A stretch of 20,291 nt of DNA from K189A clade bacterium. GTDB lineage: Bacteria; Pseudomonadota; Gammaproteobacteria; Pseudomonadales; Azotimanducaceae. Location: contig RKSB01000161.1 in NCBI GenBank assembly GCA_007571095.1, positions 1 to 20,291 of the forward strand, given 5' to 3'. The notes under the pieces are model-generated. The model searched no databases. It was not told the origin of the DNA and worked only from the letters and a program-made list of their open reading frames with translations. Each line of letters starts with the position of its first letter. Positions within the stretch are counted from its first letter, which is position 1. Below are positions 7,638 through 15,991 of the stretch, one piece after another. The translations under genes were made by a program, and so were the position numbers.

Positions 7638-7648
7638 TTGACTGTCAA
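7638..7648. promoter_or_regulatory. 11-bp palindrome TTGACTGTCAA, possible operator
   Basis: A perfect palindrome (TTGAC-T-GTCAA) just downstream of the predicted -10 and touching the AAGGAG ribosome site. A repressor there would block initiation of the operon. It is short, so chance cannot be excluded. Confidence 0.3.
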
Positions 7649-7663
7649 GGAGAAATATCTGCC

Positions 7664-9163
7664 ATGGCAAATACCCTGCCAGTGTTCATCGGCGGAGAAT
7701 GTGTGTCGAGCACAACCGACCGTACCGATCCGGTTCGGAATCCTGCCACTCAGGAAATTCTGGCTCATGTACCTCATGCCACTCTGGCCGAGATAGATTC
7801 GGCGGTTGCCAGTGCCGGTAAGGCGTTTCTTCGCTGGAGGAAAACGCCTCTGCCGGAGCGAGGCCGTCTGATGCTCAAGTATCAGGAGCTTCTCAAACGT
7901 TACGAGAAGGATCTGGTCAGAATATTGGCTCTTGAGACGGGCAAGATCGCGGCGGATGCCAAAGGTGATCTGTGGCGTGGGATCGAAGTGGTCGAGCATG
8001 CCGCCGGAATCGCCAGTCTGCAAATGGGAGAAACTGCCGAGAATATCGCCACCGATCTGGATATTTCGAGCTATCGGCAACCGATTGGCGTCTGTGCGGG
8101 CATCACGCCGTTTAACTTTCCGGCGATGATTCCCTTGTGGATGTTTCCGCTCGCCATCGCCTGTGGCAACACTTTCGTCCTCAAGCCTTCCGAGCGCGTT
8201 CCCATGACGCCGTCGAGACTGGTCGAACTGTTCATCGAAGCCGGTGCCCCGCCGGACGTGTTGCAGCTGGTTCACGGAGGGCGCGAGCAGGTCGATGCCC
8301 TGCTTGAACATCCAGACATCAGGGCGGTGTCCTTTGTTGGCTCGGTACCTGTTGGGCAGCATGTCTATCGCACCGGTACAGCTCATCTCAAGCGCGTACA
8401 GGCCATGGCCGGTGCCAAGAATCATATGGTGATCATGCCTGATGCGGACAAGACACAGGCCGTCAACGCGCTGGCAGGTGCCGCCTGTGGTGCCGCCGGC
8501 CAGAGGTGTATGGCCATCAGTGTTGTTATTCTGGTCGGGGAAGCAGCTTCCTGGCTGCCCGATCTCCAGGCGGCGATGGCCAGCTTTCAGCCGGGCCCCT
8601 GGGACAGCGAGACCGCAAGCTATGGTCCGCAGATCACGCCAGATGCTCGAGAGCGGATTCTGGACTTTATACGTCAGGGTAAGGCCGATGGTGCCACCTG
8701 TCTGCTTGATGGTTCGGACTGTAGCGTGGAAGGCTATCCCGACGGCAACTGGGTTGGACCTACGTTGCTGGCGGACGTCAGTCCCGAAATGTCGGTCTAT
8801 CGCGAGGAGATCTTTGGGCCGGTGCTGGTCACTCTGACGGTGGACAGCCTGAGTGAGGCTCTCGACATTATCAATGCCAATCCGTATGGCAATGGCACTT
8901 CTCTCTTCACTTCATCCGGTGCTGCCGCTCGCAGGTTTCGCCATGAAGTTGAGGTTGGTCAGGTGGGTATCAATATTCCCATTCCCGTGCCGCTGCCCTT
9001 CTTCTCCTTTACCGGCTGGCGGAACTCCTTTTATGGCGACCTGCACGCCTATGGCAAGCAGGCGGTGCAGTTCTATACCGAGACCAAGACGGTCATCAGC
9101 CGTTGGGCCGAGGACTCTCCTGAAGACGGGCGAAATCCGAATTTGACGATTCGCCTCAAGTAG
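7664..9163 (+). CDS. mmsA: Methylmalonate-semialdehyde dehydrogenase (CoA-acylating)
   Basis: Oxidises methylmalonate semialdehyde to propionyl-CoA (and malonate semialdehyde to acetyl-CoA) with NAD and CoA; the last step of valine breakdown. The 499-residue aldehyde dehydrogenase has TPFNFPAM (148-155) and FVLKPSE (171-177) for NAD binding, a catalytic Cys282 in GQRCMAIS, and Asn253 (AKNH) where most aldehyde dehydrogenases carry a glutamate, as in the CoA-dependent methylmalonate-semialdehyde subgroup. IFGPVL is present in the C-terminal third. The reading frame is open for hundreds of bases upstream, but the start at 7664 matches family N-termini and has AAGGAG at 7647-7652. It is the first gene of the operon; the next begins 13 bases after its stop. 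Confidence 0.95.
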   Translation: MANTLPVFIGGECVSSTTDRTDPVRNPATQEILAHVPHATLAEIDSAVASAGKAFLRWRKTPLPERGRLMLKYQELLKRYEKDLVRILALETGKIAADAKGDLWRGIEVVEHAAGIASLQMGETAENIATDLDISSYRQPIGVCAGITPFNFPAMIPLWMFPLAIACGNTFVLKPSERVPMTPSRLVELFIEAGAPPDVLQLVHGGREQVDALLEHPDIRAVSFVGSVPVGQHVYRTGTAHLKRVQAMAGAKNHMVIMPDADKTQAVNALAGAACGAAGQRCMAISVVILVGEAASWLPDLQAAMASFQPGPWDSETASYGPQITPDARERILDFIRQGKADGATCLLDGSDCSVEGYPDGNWVGPTLLADVSPEMSVYREEIFGPVLVTLTVDSLSEALDIINANPYGNGTSLFTSSGAAARRFRHEVEVGQVGINIPIPVPLPFFSFTGWRNSFYGDLHAYGKQAVQFYTETKTVISRWAEDSPEDGRNPNLTIRLK

Positions 9164-9176
9164 GCTCGCACTTTCA

Positions 9177-10352
9177 ATGAATTTTGATCTGGACGAACAG
9201 CAGCAGGCTTTTGTTGATACTGCGAAAGAATTTGCCACTCGGGCGTTGCGACCTGGAGCTGCGCGCTGGGATGAGGAGTGTGTGTTTCCTGTCGATGTGC
9301 TGCGACAGGCCGGAGAACTGGGCTTCTGCGGTATCTATACGCCTGAAGAATACGGCGGCCTGGGTCTGGGGCGGCTGGATGCCAGCCTGATTTTTGAGCA
9401 TCTGGCGGCAGGCTGCACGGCAACCACGGCTTTTCTGACCATTCACAACATGGTTTTGTGGATGATTGCCACTTTCGGCAATGACACTCTCAGAGAGAAA
9501 TTTTGTCCGCAGCTGGCGGCCGGTGAGATGCTGGCCAGCTATTGTCTGACCGAACCGGAAGCCGGCTCCGATGCGGCATCGTTGCGTACCACTGCCACAG
9601 TGTCTGGTGACGACTACCTGTTGAATGGCACCAAGGCGTTTATCTCCGGTGCCGGTCAGACCGATGTGCTGGTAGTCATGGCGCGGCTGGTGGATGCTCA
9701 GGGGAAGACTCATTCGGGTGCCGCCGGAATCTGTAGTCTGGCTGTGCCTGCCAGAGCCTGCGGCATCAGCTATGGAGTGCCGGAAAAGAAGATGGGCTGG
9801 AACAGTCATCCGACCGCGCTGGTGCATTTTTCGGACGTGCGTGTTCCCAAGGCACACCGGCTGGGTACAGAAGGGCAGGGCTTCAAGATTGCGATGAGAG
9901 GGCTTGATGGCGGCCGGATCAATATCGCATCCTGTTCTGTCGGCACTGCCCAGGCCGCTTTGGAGGAAGCCCTGCAATATAGTCAGGAGCGTCGTCAGTT
10001 CGGCCGCCCCCTGGCCGACTTTCAGGCGGTGCAGTTTCGTCTTGCGGACATGGCTACCGAGCTTGTGGCCGCCCGTCAGATGGTACGGCTGGCGGCCTGT
10101 CGTTTGGATTCGAAGCACCCCGAAGCCTCTGCTTACTGCGCGATGGCCAAGCGTCTTGCAACCGATGCGGGTTTTCAGATCTGCAATGAGGCATTACAGC
10201 TGCATGGCGGCTATGGTTATACTCGGGAATATCCACTGGAACGCTATGTGCGTGACACTCGTGTCCACCAGATTCTGGAGGGCACCAATGAAGTCATGCG
10301 CATTATTATTGCTCGTCGGCTGTTGCAGGCGGGTGCTGCCGGAGTATGGTGA
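9177..10352 (+). CDS. Acyl-CoA dehydrogenase, probable isobutyryl-CoA dehydrogenase
   Basis: A 391-residue FAD enzyme expected to desaturate isobutyryl-CoA to methacrylyl-CoA and pass electrons to ETF. Family signatures are present: CLTEPEAGSDAASL (123-136), the FAD/substrate stretch GTKAFISGAG (151-160), RRQFGRPLADFQ (272-283), QLHGGYGYTREYPLERYVRD (341-360), and the catalytic base E368 in LEGTNEV. Position between mmsA and the hydratase points to the branched-chain substrate (ACAD8-like); sequence alone could also fit another short or branched acyl-CoA. There is no strong ribosome site, so translation may be coupled to mmsA. Confidence 0.88.
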   Translation: MNFDLDEQQQAFVDTAKEFATRALRPGAARWDEECVFPVDVLRQAGELGFCGIYTPEEYGGLGLGRLDASLIFEHLAAGCTATTAFLTIHNMVLWMIATFGNDTLREKFCPQLAAGEMLASYCLTEPEAGSDAASLRTTATVSGDDYLLNGTKAFISGAGQTDVLVVMARLVDAQGKTHSGAAGICSLAVPARACGISYGVPEKKMGWNSHPTALVHFSDVRVPKAHRLGTEGQGFKIAMRGLDGGRINIASCSVGTAQAALEEALQYSQERRQFGRPLADFQAVQFRLADMATELVAARQMVRLAACRLDSKHPEASAYCAMAKRLATDAGFQICNEALQLHGGYGYTREYPLERYVRDTRVHQILEGTNEVMRIIIARRLLQAGAAGVW

Positions 10353-10355
10353 TTC

Positions 10356-11141
10356 ATGGAAAGCAAGACTCAAAAGCTGCACATTCAAAGCCAGCAACAC
10401 AGCCTGACCATCACGATTGACAATCCGGCAGCCAATACCTGGGACCTGGAATCGCTGAAAGAACTCCACCGGCTAGTCGTTGAGGCCGAGGGCGACAGGA
10501 GTATTCGCACGCTGATTCTGACTGGTGCGGGCGAAAAGTTTTTCTCCGCCGGTGCGGACCTCAAGCTGTTTGAGTCTGGAGACAAGGGAATTGCCCATGA
10601 AATGGCGTGTGCTTTCGGTGCTGCCTTCGAAACTCTGGCGAATTTTCGTGGCCTGACTGTCGCGGCGATCAACGGTTACGCCATGGGCGGAGGCCTGGAG
10701 TGCGCGCTCGCTTGCGATCTGCGGATTGCCGAGTCTCAGGCAGTCATGTCGTTACCTGAGGCGACGGTGGGGCTGTTGCCCTGTGGCGGCGGTACGCAGA
10801 ATCTGACGCGAGTTGTCGGAGAAAGCTGGGCCAAGCGCATGATTTTGTGCGGAATGCGAGTGGATGCCGAACGTGCACTCGCCATCGGTCTGGTGGACGA
10901 GATTGTCGAACCCGGCACGGCTTTGGAGGCAGCTCTGCAAATCGCCGCTTCGGCTGAACGTCAGAGCCCGAGTGCTGTTGCGGCCTGCAAGAAGCTCATT
11001 CGTTCAGCCGGTGGCCTGGCTGTGAACGCAGCCTATGCGGCTGAACGCGAAGCCTTTGTTGGCCTCTTCGGCACTCAGGATCAGCAAGAGGGTGTTCGTG
11101 CATTTTTGGAAAAACGTCCGCCGGAGTGGAAGAATGCCTGA
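10356..11141 (+). CDS. Enoyl-CoA hydratase (crotonase family), probable methacrylyl-CoA hydratase
   Basis: A 261-residue crotonase-fold enzyme that should add water to methacrylyl-CoA to give 3-hydroxyisobutyryl-CoA. The first oxyanion-hole region is FSAGADLKLF (63-72). Both catalytic glutamates of true hydratases are visible: E115 in AMGGGLECALACDLRIA and E135 in SLPEATVGLLPCGGG. It starts three bases after the dehydrogenase stop, so translation is probably coupled. The substrate is assigned from the operon context; as a crotonase it may accept other short enoyl-CoAs. Confidence 0.88.
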   Translation: MESKTQKLHIQSQQHSLTITIDNPAANTWDLESLKELHRLVVEAEGDRSIRTLILTGAGEKFFSAGADLKLFESGDKGIAHEMACAFGAAFETLANFRGLTVAAINGYAMGGGLECALACDLRIAESQAVMSLPEATVGLLPCGGGTQNLTRVVGESWAKRMILCGMRVDAERALAIGLVDEIVEPGTALEAALQIAASAERQSPSAVAACKKLIRSAGGLAVNAAYAAEREAFVGLFGTQDQQEGVRAFLEKRPPEWKNA

Positions 11142-11209
11142 CTGTAGCCACTCGGCCTGCAAGCATTGCGACCCCGTCTCTTGACTTCGGCTGTCGCGCA
11201 CAAAACTCC

Positions 11210-12367
11210 ATGACCGCCGAAGTCGCCGACTCGAACTCCGCTCCGGTGCTGGCCAGCGTCAGGAAGGCCGGTGCCGGCTCGACCATCGGAGTTCTGCAGT
11301 TGAATTCGCCACAGGCTCTCAATGCCCTGAACCTGAAGATGATCGAGCTGCTCGACGGCCATCTGAAGGCCTGGGCGCGAACACCGGAAATGGCGATGGT
11401 GGTTCTGCACAGTGGCGAGGCGCGTGCATTCTGTGCCGGCGGCGACATTCAGCATCTCTATCGCCAAATGTGCAAGGATCATGCGGCCGGTGGCCAGAAG
11501 GCTGATGCCGAGGTCTTTTTTGAACTCGAATACCGGCTCGACTATCTTCTGCACAGGTACCCCAAGCCGGTGCTGTGCTGGGGAAACGGCATCATCATGG
11601 GTGGCGGTCTGGGGCTGTTCTCGGCGGGCAGCCATCGCGTGGCCACAGAGAACAGCTTTATATCGTCTCCAGAAATCGGCATCGGCCTGTTTCCCGATGC
11701 CGGTGCAACTCGGTTGTTTGCAGACATGCCGGAGTGGTTGAGCCTGTTTCTGGCTCTGACCGGTGCCGGTCAGCGGGGCGGTGATGCCCTGCACAATGGA
11801 GTGGCTGAGTATCTGCTGTTGCAGGAGCAGCGTGACCAGGTATTTGCCGCCCTCGAAGCGGTTGCCTGGACGGGTGACTTAAGGGCGGATTCTGAGCAGT
11901 TGTCAATGATCCTTCAGGCAGCAGAAGAGGATTCCGGCGAGCAGCCGCCGGACAGCGGAATGGCGATGCATCTGCCGACTCTTCAGAATGCACTGGAAGG
12001 CACCATTCAATATTCGGACATAGTGGCCGCGATTCTGTCGCTTGCCGATGTCGATCCCTGGTTTGCCAAACCGGTGGCGACTTTGCGAGGAGGCTGCCCG
12101 GCCAGTGCCGGTATCATCGTTGAGCAGATACAGAGGGCACCGGCATTGTCGCTTGAAAATCAGTTTCGCATGGAGATGGTGATGGCCTCTCGGTGTGCCC
12201 GTAACCCGGATTTCGCCGAGGGTATCCGTGCTCGGTTGATCGACAGGGATAACCGGCCTGAATGGCGGCATTCGGATCTGTTGCAGTTGCCTCGAAGCGA
12301 TGTACTGGAACATTTTGATCCGCCCTGGAAGTCCAACCCGCTTGAGGATATTTCTCAAGAAATCTGA
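11210..12367 (+). CDS. 3-hydroxyisobutyryl-CoA hydrolase (HIBCH type)
   Basis: Crotonase-fold thioesterase that releases 3-hydroxyisobutyrate from its CoA ester, the step that sets valine breakdown apart from ordinary beta-oxidation. HIBCH features are FCAGGDIQHLY (74-84), GNGIIMGGGLGLF (125-137), and SSPEIGIGLFPDAGATRLF (152-170) with E155 and D163, spaced as the catalytic pair E169/D177 of the human enzyme. Near the C-terminus is FAEGIRARLIDRDNRPEW, the usual HIBCH ending. I chose the ATG at 11210 (385 residues, family-like length). A GTG at 11126 overlapping the hydratase gene would add 28 residues with no family resemblance but has GGAG just before it; start uncertain. Confidence 0.9.
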   Translation: MTAEVADSNSAPVLASVRKAGAGSTIGVLQLNSPQALNALNLKMIELLDGHLKAWARTPEMAMVVLHSGEARAFCAGGDIQHLYRQMCKDHAAGGQKADAEVFFELEYRLDYLLHRYPKPVLCWGNGIIMGGGLGLFSAGSHRVATENSFISSPEIGIGLFPDAGATRLFADMPEWLSLFLALTGAGQRGGDALHNGVAEYLLLQEQRDQVFAALEAVAWTGDLRADSEQLSMILQAAEEDSGEQPPDSGMAMHLPTLQNALEGTIQYSDIVAAILSLADVDPWFAKPVATLRGGCPASAGIIVEQIQRAPALSLENQFRMEMVMASRCARNPDFAEGIRARLIDRDNRPEWRHSDLLQLPRSDVLEHFDPPWKSNPLEDISQEI

Positions 12368-12414
12368 GGGCCGAGTCGAAATACGAATTCATTCTTCAAC
12401 AGGAGCAGACGACA

Positions 12415-13335
12415 ATGACTAGTGTAAAGGCCTGTGTGGGGTTTATCGGGCTTGGCAAGATGGGCCGACCAATGGCTCTCAATCTGGCCAGAGGAGGCAT
12501 GCGAGTCAAGGCTCATGATCTGAACCTGGAGGCTCTGTCCGGCTTGGAGTCAGAGGGCATTCAAGTGATGAACCATGCTCGGGCGGCCGTTGAGGGTGTC
12601 GATTTCGTGGTCAGCATGCTGCCGGATTCGGCGCAGGTGGAAGCACTGTATCTTGGCGAAGAGGGTCTGCTGGAAGAGATTGACCCACAGAGCATCGTCG
12701 TCGATTGCAGCACCATCGCGCCAAAGACGACTCGTCTTCTGGCCGCAAGAGCGGCACAGCGGAACATCCGTATTCTGGATGCTCCGGTATCCGGCGGTAC
12801 GGCCGCCGCCGCCGATGGCACCCTCACCTTTATCGTTGGTGGTTCGGAACAAGTGCTGAATGCCTGCCGGCCATTGCTGAAGAGAATGGGCAGCAATATC
12901 CTGCACGCCGGCGAAGCGGGTGCTGGCCAGACGGCCAAAATCTGCAACAACATGCTGCTGGCAGTGCTGATGGCGGGCAGTGCCGAGGTGCTTCAGCTCG
13001 GCGTTGCCAATGGTCTGGATCCGGTTCGCCTGACCGAGATCATTCGGGTTTCGTCGGGCAACAACTGGGCATTGAACCTTTACAACCCTTACCCCGGTGT
13101 GATGAAGGACAGGCCGGCATCAAAGGGTTATGAAGGCGGTTTCATGGTCAATCACATGACCAAGGATCTGCGACTTGCCATGGATCTGGCCGAGGCTTCG
13201 AATTGCATGACTCCGATGGGCGAAAGTGCTCAGAATCTCTACTCCGAGCTAAAGCAGACGAACGAAGACTATTCGCACAAGGATTTTTCCATTATCCAGT
13301 ACCTGTACAGCCCCGAACTCATATCTTCTTCTTGA
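12415..13335 (+). CDS. mmsB: 3-hydroxyisobutyrate dehydrogenase
   Basis: Oxidises 3-hydroxyisobutyrate to methylmalonate semialdehyde with NAD, supplying the substrate of MmsA. The 306-residue protein begins with the Rossmann motif GFIGLGKMGRPMALNLARGG (9-28). DAPVSGGTAAAADGTLTFIVGG (122-143) is the substrate-binding signature of the beta-hydroxyacid dehydrogenases, and the catalytic lysine is K175 in GAGQTAKICNN. An AGGAG lies about ten bases before ATG. The 47-base gap from the hydrolase gene holds no evident terminator, so it closes the operon. Confidence 0.95.
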   Translation: MTSVKACVGFIGLGKMGRPMALNLARGGMRVKAHDLNLEALSGLESEGIQVMNHARAAVEGVDFVVSMLPDSAQVEALYLGEEGLLEEIDPQSIVVDCSTIAPKTTRLLAARAAQRNIRILDAPVSGGTAAAADGTLTFIVGGSEQVLNACRPLLKRMGSNILHAGEAGAGQTAKICNNMLLAVLMAGSAEVLQLGVANGLDPVRLTEIIRVSSGNNWALNLYNPYPGVMKDRPASKGYEGGFMVNHMTKDLRLAMDLAEASNCMTPMGESAQNLYSELKQTNEDYSHKDFSIIQYLYSPELISSS

Positions 13336-13354
13336 CGGCAGGGAGTACAGCTTC

Positions 13355-13370
13355 ACTCTTGAGCAAGAGT
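13355..13370. repeat. Inverted repeat ACTCTTG-AG-CAAGAGT after mmsB
   Basis: Perfect 7-base arms around AG, 20 bases after the mmsB stop. As RNA it would fold to a six-pair stem with a four-base loop. There is no following T run, so a rho-independent terminator is not well supported; a regulator site or transcript-end stabilising hairpin is possible. Confidence 0.3.
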
Positions 13371-13435
13371 TCACGACCGAAAGAGCCGCCTTCAACCGGA
13401 CGAATGAACATCGGTACGGAATGTTCGCCGGCTGA

Positions 13436-13478
13436 ACGGCTTGTACAGTCGCATCACCGATGCCTGGTGAACAGCCGT
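13436..13478. other. Nested hairpin between convergent mmsB and NRDE gene
   Basis: An outer stem (acggcttgt at 13436-13444 with acagccgt at 13471-13478, one bulge) encloses an inner stem GCATC-ACC-GATGC (13451-13463). It sits between two convergent genes where a transcript end is expected. No T run on either strand, so termination is inferred from position only. Confidence 0.3.
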
Positions 13479-13510
13479 CTCTTGTTAAAGGAAGGGAAAG
13501 AAAAACCGCT

Positions 13511-14257
13511 TCACATCTTCTGGCGAAGACCGGCGGCAGAGTTCAGACAAAAGGAGAAGGCTTTTTTTTCTGCGGCCACGCCGCCGGCCAACCAGGTCTG
13601 TTCGGTAAACTCAACTCGTCCTTCTGAGTTCACCAGAATGACGGTGCTTGCTCGAGTCCCGTACGTCTGTCCGGCGATGAAGCAGGGCAGGGATCGCTGA
13701 TTGGAAAGAAGCTTGCCGATTTCGGTGTCGGTCAGAATGTGTAGCAGGCTCTCTGTACTCACCTTCGGCAGACGACAAAACAGAGCCTTGATTCGGCGAA
13801 TGCGAGGGCAATCATCATTCAGACCGCCGTTGGCAAGCCCGTGCAGGCCAGTCGGCAGGCTTTGAACACCGCCCTCCCTGTTGGCGACAAATTGAACAGA
13901 TTCGGTATTTCCGACCAGCAGGTTAAAACCCTGATACTGATCCCCCTGTTGATGGACTTCAGTTGCATAGGTCAAAGGATCGGTCTGTCCTCTCAGGTAG
14001 TTGATCGGCAGATCGCCCCTGCTTTTGCATGGATAGGAGCGGATTGTACCGGCGTTGGTGACGGCTGCAAAAGCGTTTTCCTTGCTGAACCCCAGCCAGG
14101 TACCGCCTGCTTCAAGGTCTCTGCCCATTAGCAGGCGAGAGTCCTCTTTTTGAAAATCGGCGGCCTGCGTCTTTCTGGCATAAAACTCATCCCGATTGGC
14201 CGCCAGAATGAAGGGAAACCGAGAATCAAGTTTATAAGCCAGCAAAAGCAAGCACAC
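13511..14257 (-). CDS. NRDE family protein (TANGO2-like, DUF833)
   Basis: A 248-residue protein of the NRDE family, which includes eukaryotic TANGO2. The defining motif is N21-R22-D23-E24 in ILAANRDEFYAR, and Cys2 follows the initiator, as in most members. Other family-like stretches are GGTWLGFSKENAFAAVTN (51-68) and GLANGGLNDDCPRIRR. The biochemical role of bacterial members is not established; TANGO2 homologues have been linked to haem or lipid handling. The start is GTG at 14257 with GAGGA about ten bases upstream. It is divergent from lgt and converges on the valine operon. Confidence 0.87.
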   Translation of the reverse strand: MCLLLLAYKLDSRFPFILAANRDEFYARKTQAADFQKEDSRLLMGRDLEAGGTWLGFSKENAFAAVTNAGTIRSYPCKSRGDLPINYLRGQTDPLTYATEVHQQGDQYQGFNLLVGNTESVQFVANREGGVQSLPTGLHGLANGGLNDDCPRIRRIKALFCRLPKVSTESLLHILTDTEIGKLLSNQRSLPCFIAGQTYGTRASTVILVNSEGRVEFTEQTWLAGGVAAEKKAFSFCLNSAAGLRQKM

Positions 14258-14353
14258 AGGCCGAAATCCTCAAGCAGTGGGTCCAGATTTTTGGCCAGAT
14301 TATAGGCTATACTGCCTCAGGCAAACTTCGATCATTGCTCGGCATACCCCTTC

Positions 14354-15211
14354 TTGCATTACCCGCAGATAGATCCTCTGGCGTTATCGGTCGGCCCTCT
14401 GCAGATTCACTGGTACGGCTTGATGTATATGCTGGCCTTTCTCTTTGCCTGGCGGTTTGGGCTGAGAGAAGCCAGACGCAAGGACAACAACCTGACTTCG
14501 CCCATGGTTGGCGACCTGATTTTTTACGGTGCGCTGGGGGCGATTCTGGGAGGACGCCTGGGCTATGCCCTGTTCTACAGCCTGCAACATACTTTGAGCG
14601 ATCCTCTGTCCATCCTTCGAATATGGGAGGGCGGCATGTCCTTTCACGGTGGCCTGGTCGGAGTCATGGTTGCCTGCTGGCTGTACGGCAAAAAGCTGAG
14701 GCTTGCCTTTTTCGAGGTGACCGATTTTGTTGCACCACTCGTTCCGGTAGGGCTTGGTTTGGGCAGGATAGGCAACTTCATCAACGCAGAACTGCCGGGC
14801 CGAGTGACCCAGTTGCCCTGGGGGCTGCATTATCCCTGTGAAGCTGTTCGGCAAATCAGCACCGAGTGCAGGCTGTTGTCTGCTGAAAGCTATGAACCGG
14901 TGTTGCGCCACCCGTCCGCACTCTATCAGGCGTTTACCGACGGCATACTACTGGCGGTGGCGGTTATTCTGTTTACTCGACAATCAAGACGTCTGGGTGT
15001 TGCTTCTGGCTTTTTTCTGGTGGGCTACGGCAGCCTGCGCTTTGTGACCGAGTTTTTTCGCAGCCCGGATGCTCACATCGGCTATGTGCTGGGAGGCTTC
15101 ATCACCATGGGCCAGTTGCTGTCTTTACCCTTGGTCCTGCTGGGGCTTTTTCTGCTGTTCTGGCTACCTCAAAATGTACGGAGAGGAAAGAGAAATGAAA
15201 CAGTATCTTGA
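14354..15211 (+). CDS. lgt: Prolipoprotein diacylglyceryl transferase
   Basis: Inner-membrane enzyme that moves diacylglycerol from phosphatidylglycerol to the lipobox cysteine of prolipoproteins, the first step of lipoprotein maturation. The 285-residue protein has several membrane segments. It shows HGGL with H98, the Lgt signature GLGLGRIGNFINAELPGR (133-150, including R138, N141 and E145), HPSALYQ (186-192), and Y225/R229 in GYGSLRF, matching Y235 and R239 of E. coli Lgt. The start is TTG at 14354, chosen because HYPQIDPLAL is the normal N-terminus and no in-frame ATG lies just upstream. A TATACT box at 14310-14315 in the 96-base divergent gap could be a -10 element. It overlaps thyA by 17 bases. 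Confidence 0.93.
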   Translation: MHYPQIDPLALSVGPLQIHWYGLMYMLAFLFAWRFGLREARRKDNNLTSPMVGDLIFYGALGAILGGRLGYALFYSLQHTLSDPLSILRIWEGGMSFHGGLVGVMVACWLYGKKLRLAFFEVTDFVAPLVPVGLGLGRIGNFINAELPGRVTQLPWGLHYPCEAVRQISTECRLLSAESYEPVLRHPSALYQAFTDGILLAVAVILFTRQSRRLGVASGFFLVGYGSLRFVTEFFRSPDAHIGYVLGGFITMGQLLSLPLVLLGLFLLFWLPQNVRRGKRNETVS

Positions 15212-15989
15212 TTTGCTGCGTCGAGTGTACGAGCAGGGTCGGAGCAAGGACGACCGTACTCATGTAGGGACACGGAGTATTTTCGGGTATCAGATGCGGT
15301 TTGATCTGCAGGAGGGGTTTCCTCTGGTAACCACCAAGAAAGTCTTTTTAAGCGGCATCATTCACGAGCTACTCTGGTTTCTGTCCGGCAGTACCAATGT
15401 GAGTTATCTGCAGGAGAACAATGTTCGCATCTGGGATGAGTGGGCGGATGAAGATGGCGAACTGGGCCCTGTCTATGGCTATCAATGGCGGAGTTGGCCA
15501 ACACCGGCGGGTGAACACATAGACCAGATTGATCGGGTCATTCACTCCATCACCACCAATCCGGATTCTCGAAGGCTCATTGTCAGTGCCTGGAATGTCG
15601 GCGACATTGACCGCATGGCGTTGCCACCCTGCCACACGCTGTTTCAGTTTTATGTCGGTGACGGTCGCCTGTCGTGTCAGCTGTATCAACGCAGTGCCGA
15701 TGTTTTTCTCGGGCTGCCTTTTAATATTGCCAGCTATGCCCTGCTGACCATGATGGTTGCCCGAGTTACAGGCCTGAAGGCCGGCGAGTTCATTCATACG
15801 CTGGGGGATGTTCACCTCTACAACAATCACCTTGATCAGGCAGCCAGGCAGCTTGCACGCTCGCCATACCCCCTGCCTCAAATGGAAATCGACTCTCGGG
15901 CTGAGTCAATCAACGACTTTCGTTATCAGGATTTTCATCTTCGGGGCTACCGTTACCACCCTTTGATCAAGGCACCTATAGCGGTCTAG
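15195..15989 (+). CDS. thyA: Thymidylate synthase
   Basis: Methylates dUMP to dTMP using 5,10-methylene-tetrahydrofolate, producing dihydrofolate; cytosolic homodimer. The protein is 264 residues, the same as E. coli ThyA. The nucleophile is C146 in ALPPCHTLFQFYV, R21 is the phosphate-binding arginine, and QRSADVFLGLPFNIASYALL and HLYNNHLDQ are classic signatures. The ATG at 15195 follows GAGAGGAAAGAG, so the start is clear although it lies inside the end of lgt (17-base overlap). The frame continues upstream but those residues belong to lgt in another frame. It is translated with folA two bases downstream. Confidence 0.97.
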   Translation: MKQYLDLLRRVYEQGRSKDDRTHVGTRSIFGYQMRFDLQEGFPLVTTKKVFLSGIIHELLWFLSGSTNVSYLQENNVRIWDEWADEDGELGPVYGYQWRSWPTPAGEHIDQIDRVIHSITTNPDSRRLIVSAWNVGDIDRMALPPCHTLFQFYVGDGRLSCQLYQRSADVFLGLPFNIASYALLTMMVARVTGLKAGEFIHTLGDVHLYNNHLDQAARQLARSPYPLPQMEIDSRAESINDFRYQDFHLRGYRYHPLIKAPIAV

Positions 15990-15991
15990 CG

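Larger units (their letters stand above)
7301..7663. other. Intergenic control region between glycosylase and valine operon
   Basis: 363 bases between divergent genes. The mmsA reading frame stays open across it, but the translated residues show no family match. A CGAAC-N6-GTTCG inverted repeat lies at 7511-7526, and a candidate promoter and palindrome lie near the 3' end. Otherwise I see nothing recognisable. Confidence 0.5.

Noticed and set aside
6884..7663. Possible N-terminal extension of MmsA, since its frame is open for 260 codons upstream
   Set aside because: The extension overlaps the opposite-strand glycosylase and has no family resemblance, while ATG at 7664 with AAGGAG matches known MmsA N-termini.
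7367..8425. Long open frame antisense to mmsA (352 codons)
   Set aside because: It mirrors the codon structure of mmsA, has no recognisable protein pattern, and no ribosome site. Long antisense frames are common opposite GC-rich genes.
9174..10118. Long open frame antisense to the acyl-CoA dehydrogenase (314 codons)
   Set aside because: Same reason: the plus-strand gene has all family motifs and the antisense translation is composition-driven.
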